The notes beneath the pieces were generated by a model, which worked only from the letters and a program-made list of their open reading frames with translations, was not told where the DNA came from and ran no database searches. Positions 16,553 to 26,026 of a DNA stretch of 64,000 nucleotides are shown in pieces. Each line of letters begins with the position of its first letter. Within the stretch, counting starts at the first letter, position 1. A program made the position numbers and the translations under genes. Origin of the DNA: Amycolatopsis sacchari (lineage in GTDB: Bacteria > Actinomycetota > Actinomycetes > Mycobacteriales > Pseudonocardiaceae); NCBI RefSeq assembly GCF_900114035.1, contig NZ_FORP01000010.1:124001-188000 (forward strand). The letters are read 5' to 3'.

Positions 16553-17203
16553 TCACCTTCCTTTCCGGCCGCTTTCCCACACCCAGGCAGCGACTGCGAC
16601 TCGGTTGCGCAACCTGAGCTTCCGCTGCACGTGCATAAGATGCGATTTCACTGTGCCCACGGAGATGGACAACTCCGCGGCGATCTCCAGATTCGTCTTC
16701 GCCTCGGCGACGAGTGACGCCACCGCCAGTTCGCGAGCGGTCAGCGGCTCCGTGGGCACCGCCGCTGGCGTCAGGGTCGTGAGGTGCCGGAGGAGCTGGA
16801 CGGTCACCTCCGGACTGATCAGCACGTCGCCGGAGACCGCGGCACGCACGCCCTCCACGAGCAGTGTTGGGCCAGACCGCTTGAGGAGGAACCCAGCGGC
16901 TCCGTTGCGGATCGCGCCGTACACGTACTCGTCGAGTTCGAAGGTCGTGATGACGACGACCCGCAGAGGCTGCTCGACGTCCGGCCCAGCCAGAGCTCTC
17001 GTCACCGCGAGGCCGTCGAGCCCGGGCATCCGGACATCCACCAGCACGACGTCCGGCTGCAACACCCGCGCGCGTTCGATCGCCGCCGCGCCGTCCACCG
17101 CCTCCCCGATCACCCGCAGGTCCGGTTCGGCCTCCAGAATCCGCCGGAGATTCCGGCGCACCGCCTCCTGATCGTCGGCGATGAGCACCCTGACCCCGGT
17201 CAT
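16553..17203 (-). CDS. NarL/FixJ-type response regulator
   Basis: A 216-residue regulator: a receiver domain (phospho-acceptor Asp in PDVVLVDVRMPGLDG, about residue 55; Lys in GAAGFLLKRSGP) and a C-terminal LuxR helix-turn-helix (LTARELAVASLVAEAKTNLE, then VGTVKSHLMHVQRKL). It overlaps the sensor kinase gene by four bases (ATGA), so the pair is translated together. The stimulus is unknown; the NCS1 permease gene across a 700-base gap is a possible target. Confidence 0.93.
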   Translation of the reverse strand: MTGVRVLIADDQEAVRRNLRRILEAEPDLRVIGEAVDGAAAIERARVLQPDVVLVDVRMPGLDGLAVTRALAGPDVEQPLRVVVITTFELDEYVYGAIRNGAAGFLLKRSGPTLLVEGVRAAVSGDVLISPEVTVQLLRHLTTLTPAAVPTEPLTARELAVASLVAEAKTNLEIAAELSISVGTVKSHLMHVQRKLRLRNRVAVAAWVWESGRKGR

Positions 17204-18432
17204 GCCCGCACCGGAATCACCGCACGCACCGCCCAGCCTCCACGTTCGCGGCGTCCGGCTTGGAGCCGCCCACCCAACGCCTCTACTCGTCCTGTCAGCA
17301 GCGGCAACCCGGTTCCACCGGAGACCCGCCGACCGAACCGCGGCCGAGCCCGGCGCCCGTCTCCGTCGTCATCCACCGTCACGACCAACTCAGCCCCGCA
17401 CCGGTGCACCGCTACCCGCACCAGCGCGGCGGAGGACGCATGCCGCCGCACGTTCGTCAGTGCCTCGCGCAGAACCTGTTCGGCTGTCGCGGCAACCTCG
17501 GGCGGCACATCGCCAACTCCTTCTTCCGTCAGCAGTTCGACCCGTGCCGAACTCGTTCTCGCGAACCGTTCGACGATCCCGGCGAAGTCGGCGCGTCCAT
17601 CCCCCTGCGGAAGCGCATGTCGCGACCCGGAAGGCGCGGCAAGAAGCCGGACAGTGCGGTCGAGTGAATCCAGAGCACGGACGCCCGCCTCCTCGATGCG
17701 CCGCAACGACGCCACCATTTCGAGCGAGTCGGAGCCGATCCGCGTCGCCTGCGCCTCAAGCACGATCGCCGTCACTTCATGGGCGAGCCAGTCGTGCACC
17801 TCCCCGGCAAGCTGCACACGTTGCTCCCGCCTGGCCGCTGCCACCGTGTGCTCGCGCACCTCGTCCAGATGCCGGAGGTACAGCCCGACAGCTGTGGCAG
17901 CCGCAGCGAGGACGAACCAGCTGCAAGCCAGGCCGGTCACCTGCGCCGCGTCAGGGGAGGCACGGGGCAGCAACGTGACCCGCAGGGTTGACGAGACGAC
18001 GGCGACTATGGCCAGCAATGAGCCGATGGCCGCCCGCACCGGGGGCAACACCCGCACCGCTCGCGCGAGGAGCACCAGCATGAAGGCGGTCTCCACCACG
18101 AGCCAGGCCAAGGCGCCGCCGTTCGTTGTGCCGCCGGCTGCCGACGTCGCCGTCACCGACGCCACCACCGCAATGCCGAGGCAGGGCTCCAGCCCGCGGC
18201 GAGCCCGTGGTTCGAGGCCCACGACGGCCGCCGCGATGACGATCACGGCGGACGCGACGAGCACGTTCGGCACCCGCGGTGATCCCGCGAGAACGACGAC
18301 CGCTGCGATCGCAAGGATCGCCGAGCACCAGAGCCAGGGCTGCCGAAGCCGCCTCGCACCCTCGCGCGGTGCTGCTTCCTGCCCGGTACCGGGACCCCAC
18401 GGGCCGCCGAGGCTGAGGGTCGTACCGTCCAC
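17200..18432 (-). CDS. sensor histidine kinase (HisKA_3-like)
   Basis: A 410-residue kinase. Five to six hydrophobic helices occupy about residues 30-210, followed by a dimerization helix with the phospho-accepting His in LAGEVHDWLAHEVTAIVLEA and a C-terminal HATPase with EQVLREALTNVRRHA (N-box) and GGTGLPLLTGRVEALGG. It should phosphorylate the response regulator encoded immediately downstream. GTG at 18432 has GAAGGAG six bases upstream; the open frame continues to 18528 without a ribosome site. No extracellular sensor domain is visible. Confidence 0.9.
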   Translation of the reverse strand: MDGTTLSLGGPWGPGTGQEAAPREGARRLRQPWLWCSAILAIAAVVVLAGSPRVPNVLVASAVIVIAAAVVGLEPRARRGLEPCLGIAVVASVTATSAAGGTTNGGALAWLVVETAFMLVLLARAVRVLPPVRAAIGSLLAIVAVVSSTLRVTLLPRASPDAAQVTGLACSWFVLAAAATAVGLYLRHLDEVREHTVAAARREQRVQLAGEVHDWLAHEVTAIVLEAQATRIGSDSLEMVASLRRIEEAGVRALDSLDRTVRLLAAPSGSRHALPQGDGRADFAGIVERFARTSSARVELLTEEGVGDVPPEVAATAEQVLREALTNVRRHASSAALVRVAVHRCGAELVVTVDDDGDGRRARPRFGRRVSGGTGLPLLTGRVEALGGRLQAGRRERGGWAVRAVIPVRA

Positions 18433-19140
18433 ATCATCGCTCCTTCCCCATTGGTCGAACCGGGTTCGAGACTGGCGCAGATTCATGTCGAGCACCATCG
18501 GCCAAAAGACAGATCTTTTCTGGAACATCGACAGCGAGACACCCGAAAGTGTGTCGAACAGGCTTTCGATATCTGCTACGGTCGTCTTCGAGGCCGCGCA
18601 GAGTCATCCGGCCGAATCCGAATCGTCTTCGAACAGGTAGGTTGATCATGTTCTCGTGGTGCCACAAGGTTTTGCACGACTTGCCCCTGGCTCTGCGCAG
18701 CGTGCTTTGCGCGCAGCAACAGGAAGCCGCCCGCGGAGCGCACTGCGCCACGCGCGAGGACGGTTACCGGTTCCAGCATGGACTGCCAGGCGACGACATC
18801 CTCCGAAGGACACCTGGGGCCAGCAGAACCGGGCCGGGTGCAGGTCTACTTGCGCCAGAGATCGACCTGCCCGCCAAGGCGTCGCGCGCCCCTCCGACAG
18901 TGGATCCACAAAGGACAGAGGTTGTGGAGGAACGGGGAGGAGTGCGAGCGGATCTCTTATGCCACGACGGGCGATGACGCAGGTGACGGGCGAGCCTCAT
19001 CGCGCGGGGAGGCAAGTGCCCAGCATTTTGGCGCTGTTCCACGGGCTTCCGGGGTGGCAGTGAATGGGGCCGACCGGCTCCGCGAGGCGGCCAGTGTGCG
19101 CAAGCGGACAGGAAGAAGGTGAAGGTTCTGTGAGACGGTG
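18433..19140. other. 700-base interval before the NCS1 permease; one doubtful small ORF
   Basis: No recognised gene. An ORF at 18649-18977 (+, 109 residues, Cys/Arg-rich) has an AGGTAGG site before its ATG but resembles nothing I know and its codon use is mixed, so it is not called. The 17-base string TCCACAAAGGACAGAGG (18904-18920) also occurs at about 13387-13404 upstream of the Lrp gene, the only clear sharing of this kind between the two leaders. Confidence 0.4.
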
Positions 19141-20562
19141 ATGCCCATGGACAGGACTGCGCTGACAGCGGAGGTGTTCGGCGGCCGGATGCCCGCTCGC
19201 GCCGGTGACCTCGTGATCGAGTCGCACGGGATCACGCCCGTGCCACTCGGCAACCGGTTCGGCCGGCCGGTGCGCCTGCTCACGGTGTTCTTCGCGCCGA
19301 ACCTGACGATGACCGCCGTGTTCTCCGGAACACTCGGTGCCGGGCTCGGGCTCGGTTTCGGTACGGGGCTGGTCGCGCTGCTGCTCGGGACGATCCTCGG
19401 TGCGATTCCCGTTGCCTACCTGGCGACGTGGGGACCGCGAACCGGCACGGCCCAGCTGCCGCTCGCGCGGCTGCCCTTCCGGGGGACGGTGGTTCTGCCG
19501 GGGCTGGTGCAGTGGTTCAACTCGATCGCGTGGGACGCCCTCGTGGGGCTTTTCGGCGGCGACGCGCTCGCTCAGCTGGTCGGGATGCCGTTCTGGCTGG
19601 CAGTGGCGATCGTCTTGCTCCTGCAGTGCGCGGTGGGTGTGCTGGGGTACGAGGTGATCCACCGGGTCCAGGCGGTGATGACGGCGATCATCGCGGTCTT
19701 CTTCGTCGTGCTGACCGTCAGGTTGCTGAGCGGGCATGCGGTGGTGGTGGACAACAGCGTGTCGGGCGCGGATCTCGTCGGTGCGTTTCTGCTGTTCAGC
19801 ACGATCGCGCTGAGCCTGTCGATCTCCTGGGCGAGCTACGCCTCGGACTTCAGCAGGTACCTGCCGCCGACGACGTCGCGGTCGCGGGCGTTCCTCTACA
19901 CGCTCCTCGGAGTGACGCTGTCGTTCGTGTGGGGAGAAGCGCTGGGATTGGCTGCCGGACAGACGCTGAGCGACCAGACCACGGCGGGAATCAGCACGTT
20001 GCTCGGCGGCGGAGTCCTCGGCGGAGTGGCCCTGCTGGTGATCGCGTTGACAGCGGTTTCGTCCAACGCGATGAACGACTACAGCGGCTCGCTCGCACTG
20101 CAGACCGTGGGCGTCCGGCTGCGGCGTCCCGTTTCGGCGGTGGTGGTGACCGTGATCGCGTTCGCGCTGATCCTGTGGATGCACAGTGGTGACCTGGCCT
20201 CGAAGTTCGAGGACGTGTTGCTGGTGATCGGGTACTGGATCCCGCCGTTCGTCGGGGTGGTGGTGATCGACTGGTGGATCCGCACGAAGCGTGGGCGCCG
20301 GTTCGACGTGCTCGCCGACGCCGCGAAACCGCAGGCGGGCTGGCCCGCTCTGGTGGCGTTCACGGTCGGTTGTGCCGCTGCGGTGCCGTTCATGAACACG
20401 AGCATCTTCACCGGTCCCGTCGCCGCGGCCGCCCATGGCGCTGACCTCGCCTACTACGTCGGGCTGGTGGTTTCGGGAGCGGTGTACTCCCTCCTCCGCG
20501 TGCTGGTGCGGTCACGCGGTGGAGCGGAGCTCGGCGAGGGGACGAGCGAACGCGGACAGTGA
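19141..20562 (+). CDS. NCS1-family purine/cytosine permease
   Basis: A 473-residue membrane protein with about 12 helices. The N-terminal cytoplasmic part leads into FFAPNLTMTAVFSGTLGAGLGL, the conserved NCS1 helix 1; WASYASDFSRYLP is the typical helix 6 loop and GYWIPPFVGVVVIDWW the helix 9-10 region. Members import cytosine, purines, allantoin or hydantoins with cations. No nucleobase-degrading genes lie next to it, so the substrate is open. Three in-frame starts (19138, 19141, 19147) exist; ATG 19141 is chosen. Confidence 0.87.
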   Translation: MPMDRTALTAEVFGGRMPARAGDLVIESHGITPVPLGNRFGRPVRLLTVFFAPNLTMTAVFSGTLGAGLGLGFGTGLVALLLGTILGAIPVAYLATWGPRTGTAQLPLARLPFRGTVVLPGLVQWFNSIAWDALVGLFGGDALAQLVGMPFWLAVAIVLLLQCAVGVLGYEVIHRVQAVMTAIIAVFFVVLTVRLLSGHAVVVDNSVSGADLVGAFLLFSTIALSLSISWASYASDFSRYLPPTTSRSRAFLYTLLGVTLSFVWGEALGLAAGQTLSDQTTAGISTLLGGGVLGGVALLVIALTAVSSNAMNDYSGSLALQTVGVRLRRPVSAVVVTVIAFALILWMHSGDLASKFEDVLLVIGYWIPPFVGVVVIDWWIRTKRGRRFDVLADAAKPQAGWPALVAFTVGCAAAVPFMNTSIFTGPVAAAAHGADLAYYVGLVVSGAVYSLLRVLVRSRGGAELGEGTSERGQ

Positions 20563-20612
20563 GACTGAGGGGCTCGGGCTCTCGACAGTCCAGAAGTCCC
20601 CGCGGCGGCCGA

Positions 20613-20649
20613 GCGGGTGGTGGCGAGGAGGAGCCCTGCCACCACCCGC
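20613..20649. terminator. Hairpin between convergent permease and fusion genes
   Basis: GCGGGTGGTGGC (20613-20624) and GCCACCACCCGC (20638-20649) form a perfect 12-bp stem with a 13-base loop in the 107-base gap between two convergent genes. No T-run follows on either strand; in GC-rich actinomycetes such hairpins commonly serve as bidirectional terminators. Confidence 0.6.
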
Positions 20650-20669
20650 GAGGACCTCACGAGCTGCTG

Positions 20670-22457
20670 TCAGGGGTTGGGGCCGGTGGCAACCGGACGG
20701 TCCGGGTGGTTCGACCACTGGGACCACGACCCGGGGTAGAGGGCGGCCTCGATGCCGGCAACGGCGAGTGCGGCGACCTCGTGCGCCGCGGTCACACCCG
20801 AACCGCAGTAGACGGCGACGCGATCACCGTCCGCGCCGAGTGAGCTGAACCGCGCGGCCAGCTCGTCGACCGGGCGGAAGTGTCCGTCGGCCGTCAGGTT
20901 CTCGCCGGTGGGGGCGCTCACGGCACCGGGGATGTGGCCGGCCCGGGGATCCACCGGTTCCTGCTCGCCTCGGTAGCGCTCGGCGGCTCGGGCGTCGAGC
21001 AGAACGCCGTCGAACTGCCCGGCCTCGTCCATGTCGATGACGGGCATGTTGCCTGGCTTGAGGACGACGTCTCCCGGTTCCGGGCTGGGACCGAAACCCG
21101 TCTCAAGAGGACGGTCGCCCCAGGCGGGAAGGCCGCCGTCGAGCAGTCGGACATCGCTCACCCCTGCCCAGCGCAACAACCACCAGGCACGAGCGGCCGC
21201 GAGGTTTCCGCCGTTGTCGTACGCGACGACGCGGCTGCCTTCTCGGATGCCCCAGCGCCGGGCGGCTGCCTGCAGGGCGTCGATGTCCGGCAGCGGGTGT
21301 CGTCCTTCGGTCGGCACCGGCGGGGCGGCCAGCTCCGTGTCCAAATCCACGTACACGGCGCCGGGGATATGTCCGTCCAGGTAGTGCTGGTGCCCGTGCG
21401 GGTCGCCGAGTGCCCACCGGACGTCCAGCAACACCGGGGGATCCGCGGACTCCAGCTGCCGCGCCAGCTCCTCACCGCTGATCAGTACGGGCGGCACGGC
21501 CATCGGCAGCTCGTCGAGGTCCGCCGTGCCGGGCTGCTCCTGCCGTTCCGCCGCCAGGCCGAGACGGTGCTGCACCGCCTCGTTGAGCGGCGTCGGAACC
21601 CCGTGCAACCTCCCCAGCAACACGATCTCGCCGTTCAGGAAGTCCCCCTCGACGGACCGGCCACGCGCGAGACTCTGCGACGTCGAACTCCCGACCCGCG
21701 GTCGAGTCGAGTTCTCCACCGCCTTCGCGAGCGATATCGGGATCTCGGACTCCGCCACCAGGTCGGCTGCCGAGATCCCGGCCGCGGCGAACACGCGCCG
21801 GGCCTCGGCCTGCAGCTGCGCGGTCACGCGTTCGTTCCGTCCGTACAGGGCCTCGACCGCGTTGCCGAGATTGCCCAGCAGCTTGCCCGCCTTCCAGCGC
21901 ACGAGGTCCGGCACGATCTGCACCGCGAAGTCCGCGGCCCGGAAATCCTCCGCGATCCCTGACAGCCGGGGATCATCACCTGACGGGTAGCGGCCGAGCC
22001 AGAAGATGCCCGGCTTCTCGGCGCCGTCCGCGCTGACCTCACCGGCGCGAACGAAGGTGGCGGGCTGCCACAACGCGGCCCCGAAGACCGTCCGGAACCG
22101 GCGTAACGCCGCGCGCTCGTTCTCGAGGCCGTTCTGCAGACTTACGACGGGCAGGTCGGCTGCGACGCCGTCACCGGCCGGGCGCCACGACCACTCCTGC
22201 AGAACCGCCTCGGTGTCCTGGGTCTTGGTCGAGAGCACGAGCACGTCGTCCGGCTTCAGCTCCACCTCTTCCGCGCCGCCCGCGACCGGGACCCGCACCA
22301 CCTGCTCCCCGGACGGCCGGAAGTACCGCAAACCCCTCTCGCGGATGGCCTCGCCGTGCTCGCCGCGGGCGATCAGCAGGACCGGAACCTCGGCGAGGTG
22401 CAGCTGGGCCGCAACCGTCGAGCCGATCGCCCCGGCGCCGATGATGATGTATCGCAT
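20670..22457 (-). CDS. fusion: ketopantoate-reductase-like domain + two-domain rhodanese sulfurtransferase
   Basis: One uninterrupted frame of 595 residues. Residues ~1-315 are a 6-phosphogluconate/ketopantoate reductase-like enzyme (MRYIIIGAGAIGSTVAAQLH nucleotide fold; later WKAGKLLGNLGNAVEAL and GSSTSQSLARG). Residues ~319-595 are an SseA-type tandem rhodanese: VLLDVRWALGDP and DGHIPGAVYVD in the inactive half, DARAAERYRGE and the active loop VYCGSGVTAAHEV with the catalytic Cys in the second half. The latter would move sulfur from thiosulfate or 3-mercaptopyruvate. An internal ATG at 21503 is where a stand-alone SseA would start, but no stop separates the parts and no clear ribosome site precedes it. 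GGAGGT lies unusually close to the ATG at 22457. Confidence 0.78.
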   Translation of the reverse strand: MRYIIIGAGAIGSTVAAQLHLAEVPVLLIARGEHGEAIRERGLRYFRPSGEQVVRVPVAGGAEEVELKPDDVLVLSTKTQDTEAVLQEWSWRPAGDGVAADLPVVSLQNGLENERAALRRFRTVFGAALWQPATFVRAGEVSADGAEKPGIFWLGRYPSGDDPRLSGIAEDFRAADFAVQIVPDLVRWKAGKLLGNLGNAVEALYGRNERVTAQLQAEARRVFAAAGISAADLVAESEIPISLAKAVENSTRPRVGSSTSQSLARGRSVEGDFLNGEIVLLGRLHGVPTPLNEAVQHRLGLAAERQEQPGTADLDELPMAVPPVLISGEELARQLESADPPVLLDVRWALGDPHGHQHYLDGHIPGAVYVDLDTELAAPPVPTEGRHPLPDIDALQAAARRWGIREGSRVVAYDNGGNLAAARAWWLLRWAGVSDVRLLDGGLPAWGDRPLETGFGPSPEPGDVVLKPGNMPVIDMDEAGQFDGVLLDARAAERYRGEQEPVDPRAGHIPGAVSAPTGENLTADGHFRPVDELAARFSSLGADGDRVAVYCGSGVTAAHEVAALAVAGIEAALYPGSWSQWSNHPDRPVATGPNP

Positions 22458-23147
22458 ACCTCCATCCCACCACCGGCCGCCAGTCCGTGGCGAGCGAGCC
22501 GGGCGGGGCAAACGGGCATGCCAGGAGATTCCGGACAGGCAGGTCGCTGCCACGAGTTCCGTCCGGCGGGGTCTTCCCGCGCGGAGCGGGTGGAGGGGGC
22601 CGCGCCCTTCGGCAGGAGGGGCCGGAGAGCGGGGAATCTCGGCGGGGTGCGGGGTTTCGTGTAGGGAGGGTGTACCGGCGGCAGCAGGCGTTTCCACACC
22701 AGCGAGACCGCCGTCCGGGGCATGCCGCCTCGATCCGTGGGGCTGCGCGTGGGTGCGGTGGCTGGCGGTGTGCGGCGGGGTGGGGTGAGCAGTCCAGTGG
22801 GGGCTGGCGAGGGCTGGTGGCGGTTGCCGGGCGCGCTCCTGGCGGCCCCGCCAGTCGCGGCGGATGCCGTGTCGCCGGGTAGTGACCCCCGGCAGTCCCG
22901 GTTGGTGTCGGCCACCGGGCCCTGGCAGCGGCGGCAGGTGCCGGGCAGCGGCCCCACCAGCGGCGGCTGGTGCCGCTTCACCGCCCAGCTGGCGCACACG
23001 CCTTGCCCTACCGACCCCGCCTCCCATCGCACCCCAAACCCCTCAAAAGACCCGCTCGCAACAAGATCGTGACCGCTGCGCGTCAACCTTCCGGGTGATG
23101 TGGGCGTCTCAACTGGTGTCAGGGAACGGCGAATCGAGGGGGACCGC
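22458..23147. other. 690-base divergent intergenic region, no gene seen
   Basis: Very GC-rich DNA between the divergent fusion gene and the L,D-transpeptidase. Several long frames are open on both strands (for example 22722-23072, +) but all have Arg/Gly/Pro-rich products without family resemblance and poor codon periodicity. Promoters for both flanking genes must lie here; I cannot place them with confidence. Confidence 0.5.
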
Positions 23148-23792
23148 GTGCGCGTGAACAAGATCTGGATGGCCTTGACCGGCGCGGCCGCGGCCGTTGC
23201 GCTGGTGGGGTGTGGCGGGAGCACCGAGGGCGGTGGCTCGCAGCCGCTCGCCGCGGTCAGCACGCCTACCTCGACCAGCTCGGCGACCACCCCGCCCGCG
23301 ACCACGGCACCGCCGTCCACGACGGCGGCCCCGAGCACCACCAGCACCACCAGCACCACCAGCACCACCAGCACGTCGAAGACCACCCCCAAGCCGTCCT
23401 CCACGACGAAGAAGACGACGCCCCAGCCCGCCGCCAACCCGGCCGTGCCGTGCACCGTCACCGACGGCGCCTGCGTCGACATCTCCGCGAAGAAGGCCTG
23501 GCTGCTCAGCGGCGGCAAGGTCGTCTACGGCCCCGTCCCGATCACCACCGGACGCAAGGGCTACGCGACGCCGACCGGCATGTTCCACGTGCTCTACAAG
23601 GAGAAGATGCACTACAGCAAGGAGTTCGACAACGCGCCGATGCCGAACTCGGTCTTCTTCTACCCCGGCGACGCCTTCCACCAGGGCAGCCTCTCCACCC
23701 CGTCGCACGGCTGCGTGCACCTCTCCAGCGCCGCGTCGCTGAAGTTCTTCAGCACCCTCAGCGTCGGCGACCCCGTGCAGGTCGTCCCCTAA
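23148..23792 (+). CDS. L,D-transpeptidase (YkuD) lipoprotein
   Basis: A 214-residue exported protein. It has a basic start, a hydrophobic segment ending in the lipobox LVGC (about residues 20-23), then a Thr/Ser/Pro-rich linker of about 60 residues, and a YkuD domain from about 95 to the end. The catalytic motif is STPSHGCVHLS with an upstream His. It should form 3-3 cross-links in peptidoglycan or anchor proteins. The bacterial Ig-like domains of mycobacterial Ldt proteins are absent; the linker replaces them. GTG 23148 has GAGGGGG at correct distance; a second GTG lies two codons on. Confidence 0.87.
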   Translation: MRVNKIWMALTGAAAAVALVGCGGSTEGGGSQPLAAVSTPTSTSSATTPPATTAPPSTTAAPSTTSTTSTTSTTSTSKTTPKPSSTTKKTTPQPAANPAVPCTVTDGACVDISAKKAWLLSGGKVVYGPVPITTGRKGYATPTGMFHVLYKEKMHYSKEFDNAPMPNSVFFYPGDAFHQGSLSTPSHGCVHLSSAASLKFFSTLSVGDPVQVVP

Positions 23793-26026
23793 CCCTCCGC
23801 CGGCTCCAGCTCGGCCCGCAGCTCGGCGAGCAACTCGCTGCGGCTGCCGGCGCCGAGCCGCTGCCGCATGCGCGCCATGTGGTGCTCGACGGTCTTCGCC
23901 GAGATGAACAGGCGGTCACCGATCTGCTTGTACGTCAGGCCGGCGAGCACCAGCTCCGCCACCTGCCGCTCACGCTCGCTCAGGCGCGCCGGGCCCGGCG
24001 TCGGCGCCGGGTCGCGGCCCTGCAGCACCCTCGCGCAGTCCAGCAGGGTCACCATCACCTTGCGGTCCGACGTGCGGATCGCCGCCTGACCTGCCAGCCT
24101 CGCGCCGTCCCAGCACAGCCCGACGTCGTGCAGTGCCCTGGCCGCGGCTTCGACGGCGACCGGGTCCACCTCGCCGCCCAGCACCTTCAGCCAGCACTCC
24201 GCCGCCTGCGACATCGCCGCGAAGTACGGCCCCGTCGCCGCACCGGCGGCCAGCGCCCGCGCGTGCTCCGCCGCCTCCTCCGGCTGCTCCGCCAATATCG
24301 CCGCGTGCAGGCCGCTCCAGTGCAACGCCGTCGCCCACAGCGGCGGCTCCCCGAGCGCTGCCAGCAGTTGCCGCGCCTGCCGCAGGTGCGGCGCGAGCCG
24401 GTCCCGCTCCCCCAGCCGGGCCGCCGCGACCTCGAACTCCCCGAACGGCAGGAACGTGAACAGGTCGACCGGGTGCCGGATCACGGCCTCGCGTGCCTGC
24501 CCCCAGATCCGCCGCAGCGCCGCCAGGTCGCTCGCCCGGCGCGCGATCCCGACGCGCAGCCCCACGGCGAACAGCCAGTCGCGCGGCGACAGGTCGTCGC
24601 CCGCTTCGCGCAGCCTGGCGACGGCCGTCTCCTCGTCACCGCGCACCATCGCGATCCACGCCAGCAGCAACCGGTGCCGCGCGACCAGCGCACCCGCCTC
24701 GATCGCCCGCTCCAGCAACGGTTCCGCGATCGCCGCCTCACCGCTGTGCAGGGCGACGAGCGCGCCGAGCGCCGCCGGGCTGTCCGGCAGCAGCAGCCGC
24801 CTGGACACCGGTTCCAGCATCTCCGCCGCCCGGACCAAAGTGGACAGAGCGACCGCGGGCTGCTCCGTCACCGACTCGACGATCCCGCGCGCGGCACCGT
24901 TCACCGCGCCGGACAACAACGTCGGCGGACCCGTGCCGGCGCACTCGTCCAGCGCCTTCCGCGCCTCCGGGACCCGGCCGGTGCCGACGAGCGCGATCGC
25001 CGCGAAACACCGGCTGTCACCGGTGCCCGCCCACTGGAACAACTCCGCGCTGCGCGCGAGCTGACCGCGGTGCGCCAGCGCCGTGCCCGCCACCCGCGCC
25101 CCTTCCTCGCGGTCACGGGGGTTCTCGGCGGCGAGCAACTCGTCGGCCAGGCGCAACGCCGCGTCGAAGTCACCGGCTCGCGCGACCGCCTCCGCCCACC
25201 GGGCACCGACCCGGCGCCCCGCCTTGGCCGCCGCCTCGTACAGCTTCGCCGCGAGCGCCGGTTCCGCCTCATCCGCGGCGGCCTCGAACGCCGCGCCGAT
25301 CTCCGGCCCGGTCAGCCCGGCCTCCAGCAACGGGCGCACCAGCGGCAGCACGGGACCACCGCGTTCGAGCTGCCGCTGCACCAGCTGCCTGCGCAACGCC
25401 ACCTGCCGCGGCTGCGGGACCAGCTCACGCAGGGCCCGCGCGGCGATCGGGAGCAGCCGCCCGTCCGGCGACAACAACCCCGTCGCGTGCGCGGCCTCGA
25501 TGACGGCGCCCGACTGGTCCGCCGCCGCGCCGGCTTCCGCGGCGAACAGGAAGCGGACGACGTCCTCGCCCGCGTGGTCCAGTTCGTGCCGCAACAGGTT
25601 CAGCTCCGACGTCGCCCTGACCAGTCCCGGCACGCCGCCGGTCTGCGCGTGCACGAACTCCGCCAGCTCCGGCGAGCCCGTCGCTTCCAGGAACGCCTTC
25701 GTGCGGGCGACGTCGAACGGGCGCAGCACGATCTGCCCGCGCAGGCGCGCGAGCACCTGGTTCAGCGCCGCGCGCCGGGGATGCGGCCGGGTGGCGATCA
25801 CGATCTGCGCCTGCTCGTCCTCCAGGTAGCGCAACAGCTCGCCCAGCTCCGCGTCGCCGAGCAGGTGGGCGTCGTCGACCAGGCGCACGTCGGCCCCGGC
25901 GAGGCGCTCGAGCACCGTCGTCTTGCCGTAGCCGCCGGGTGCGACGATCGCGAGCCGGACCGGCGCGAGGTCCCCGGCCACGATGGCCGCGCACACGCGT
26001 TCCGTCGGTTCGTCCAGCAGGATCAC
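23789..26026 (-). CDS. LuxR-family ATPase regulator (IniR-like)
   Basis: A 745-residue STAND/MalT-like regulator. The N-terminal NTPase has Walker A APGGYGKTTVLE (about residues 30-40) and Walker B VRLVDDAHLL; a long helical TPR-like middle follows; the C-terminal LuxR helix-turn-helix spans about 680-740 (LSERERQVAELVLAGLTYKQ, then SAKTVEHHMARMRQRL). By position it corresponds to mycobacterial IniR, beside iniBAC. GTG at 26026 overlaps the stop of the upstream Hsp70-like gene (GTGA), so both form one operon divergent from iniB. Its stop overlaps the end of the convergent L,D-transpeptidase gene by four bases. Confidence 0.85.
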   Translation of the reverse strand: MILLDEPTERVCAAIVAGDLAPVRLAIVAPGGYGKTTVLERLAGADVRLVDDAHLLGDAELGELLRYLEDEQAQIVIATRPHPRRAALNQVLARLRGQIVLRPFDVARTKAFLEATGSPELAEFVHAQTGGVPGLVRATSELNLLRHELDHAGEDVVRFLFAAEAGAAADQSGAVIEAAHATGLLSPDGRLLPIAARALRELVPQPRQVALRRQLVQRQLERGGPVLPLVRPLLEAGLTGPEIGAAFEAAADEAEPALAAKLYEAAAKAGRRVGARWAEAVARAGDFDAALRLADELLAAENPRDREEGARVAGTALAHRGQLARSAELFQWAGTGDSRCFAAIALVGTGRVPEARKALDECAGTGPPTLLSGAVNGAARGIVESVTEQPAVALSTLVRAAEMLEPVSRRLLLPDSPAALGALVALHSGEAAIAEPLLERAIEAGALVARHRLLLAWIAMVRGDEETAVARLREAGDDLSPRDWLFAVGLRVGIARRASDLAALRRIWGQAREAVIRHPVDLFTFLPFGEFEVAAARLGERDRLAPHLRQARQLLAALGEPPLWATALHWSGLHAAILAEQPEEAAEHARALAAGAATGPYFAAMSQAAECWLKVLGGEVDPVAVEAAARALHDVGLCWDGARLAGQAAIRTSDRKVMVTLLDCARVLQGRDPAPTPGPARLSERERQVAELVLAGLTYKQIGDRLFISAKTVEHHMARMRQRLGAGSRSELLAELRAELEPAEG

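Noticed and set aside
18780-18935. A riboswitch (guanidine or purine type) before the NCS1 permease
   Set aside because: Some short hairpins are present, but none of the conserved core strings of the guanidine, purine or preQ1 classes could be found.
18649-18977. A 109-residue Cys/Arg-rich protein
   Set aside because: Has a plausible ribosome site, but no resemblance to any family and codon use unlike the neighbours; kept only as a note.
22722-23072. A 116-codon gene before the L,D-transpeptidase
   Set aside because: No ribosome site, Pro/Gly/Ser-rich product, weak codon periodicity.
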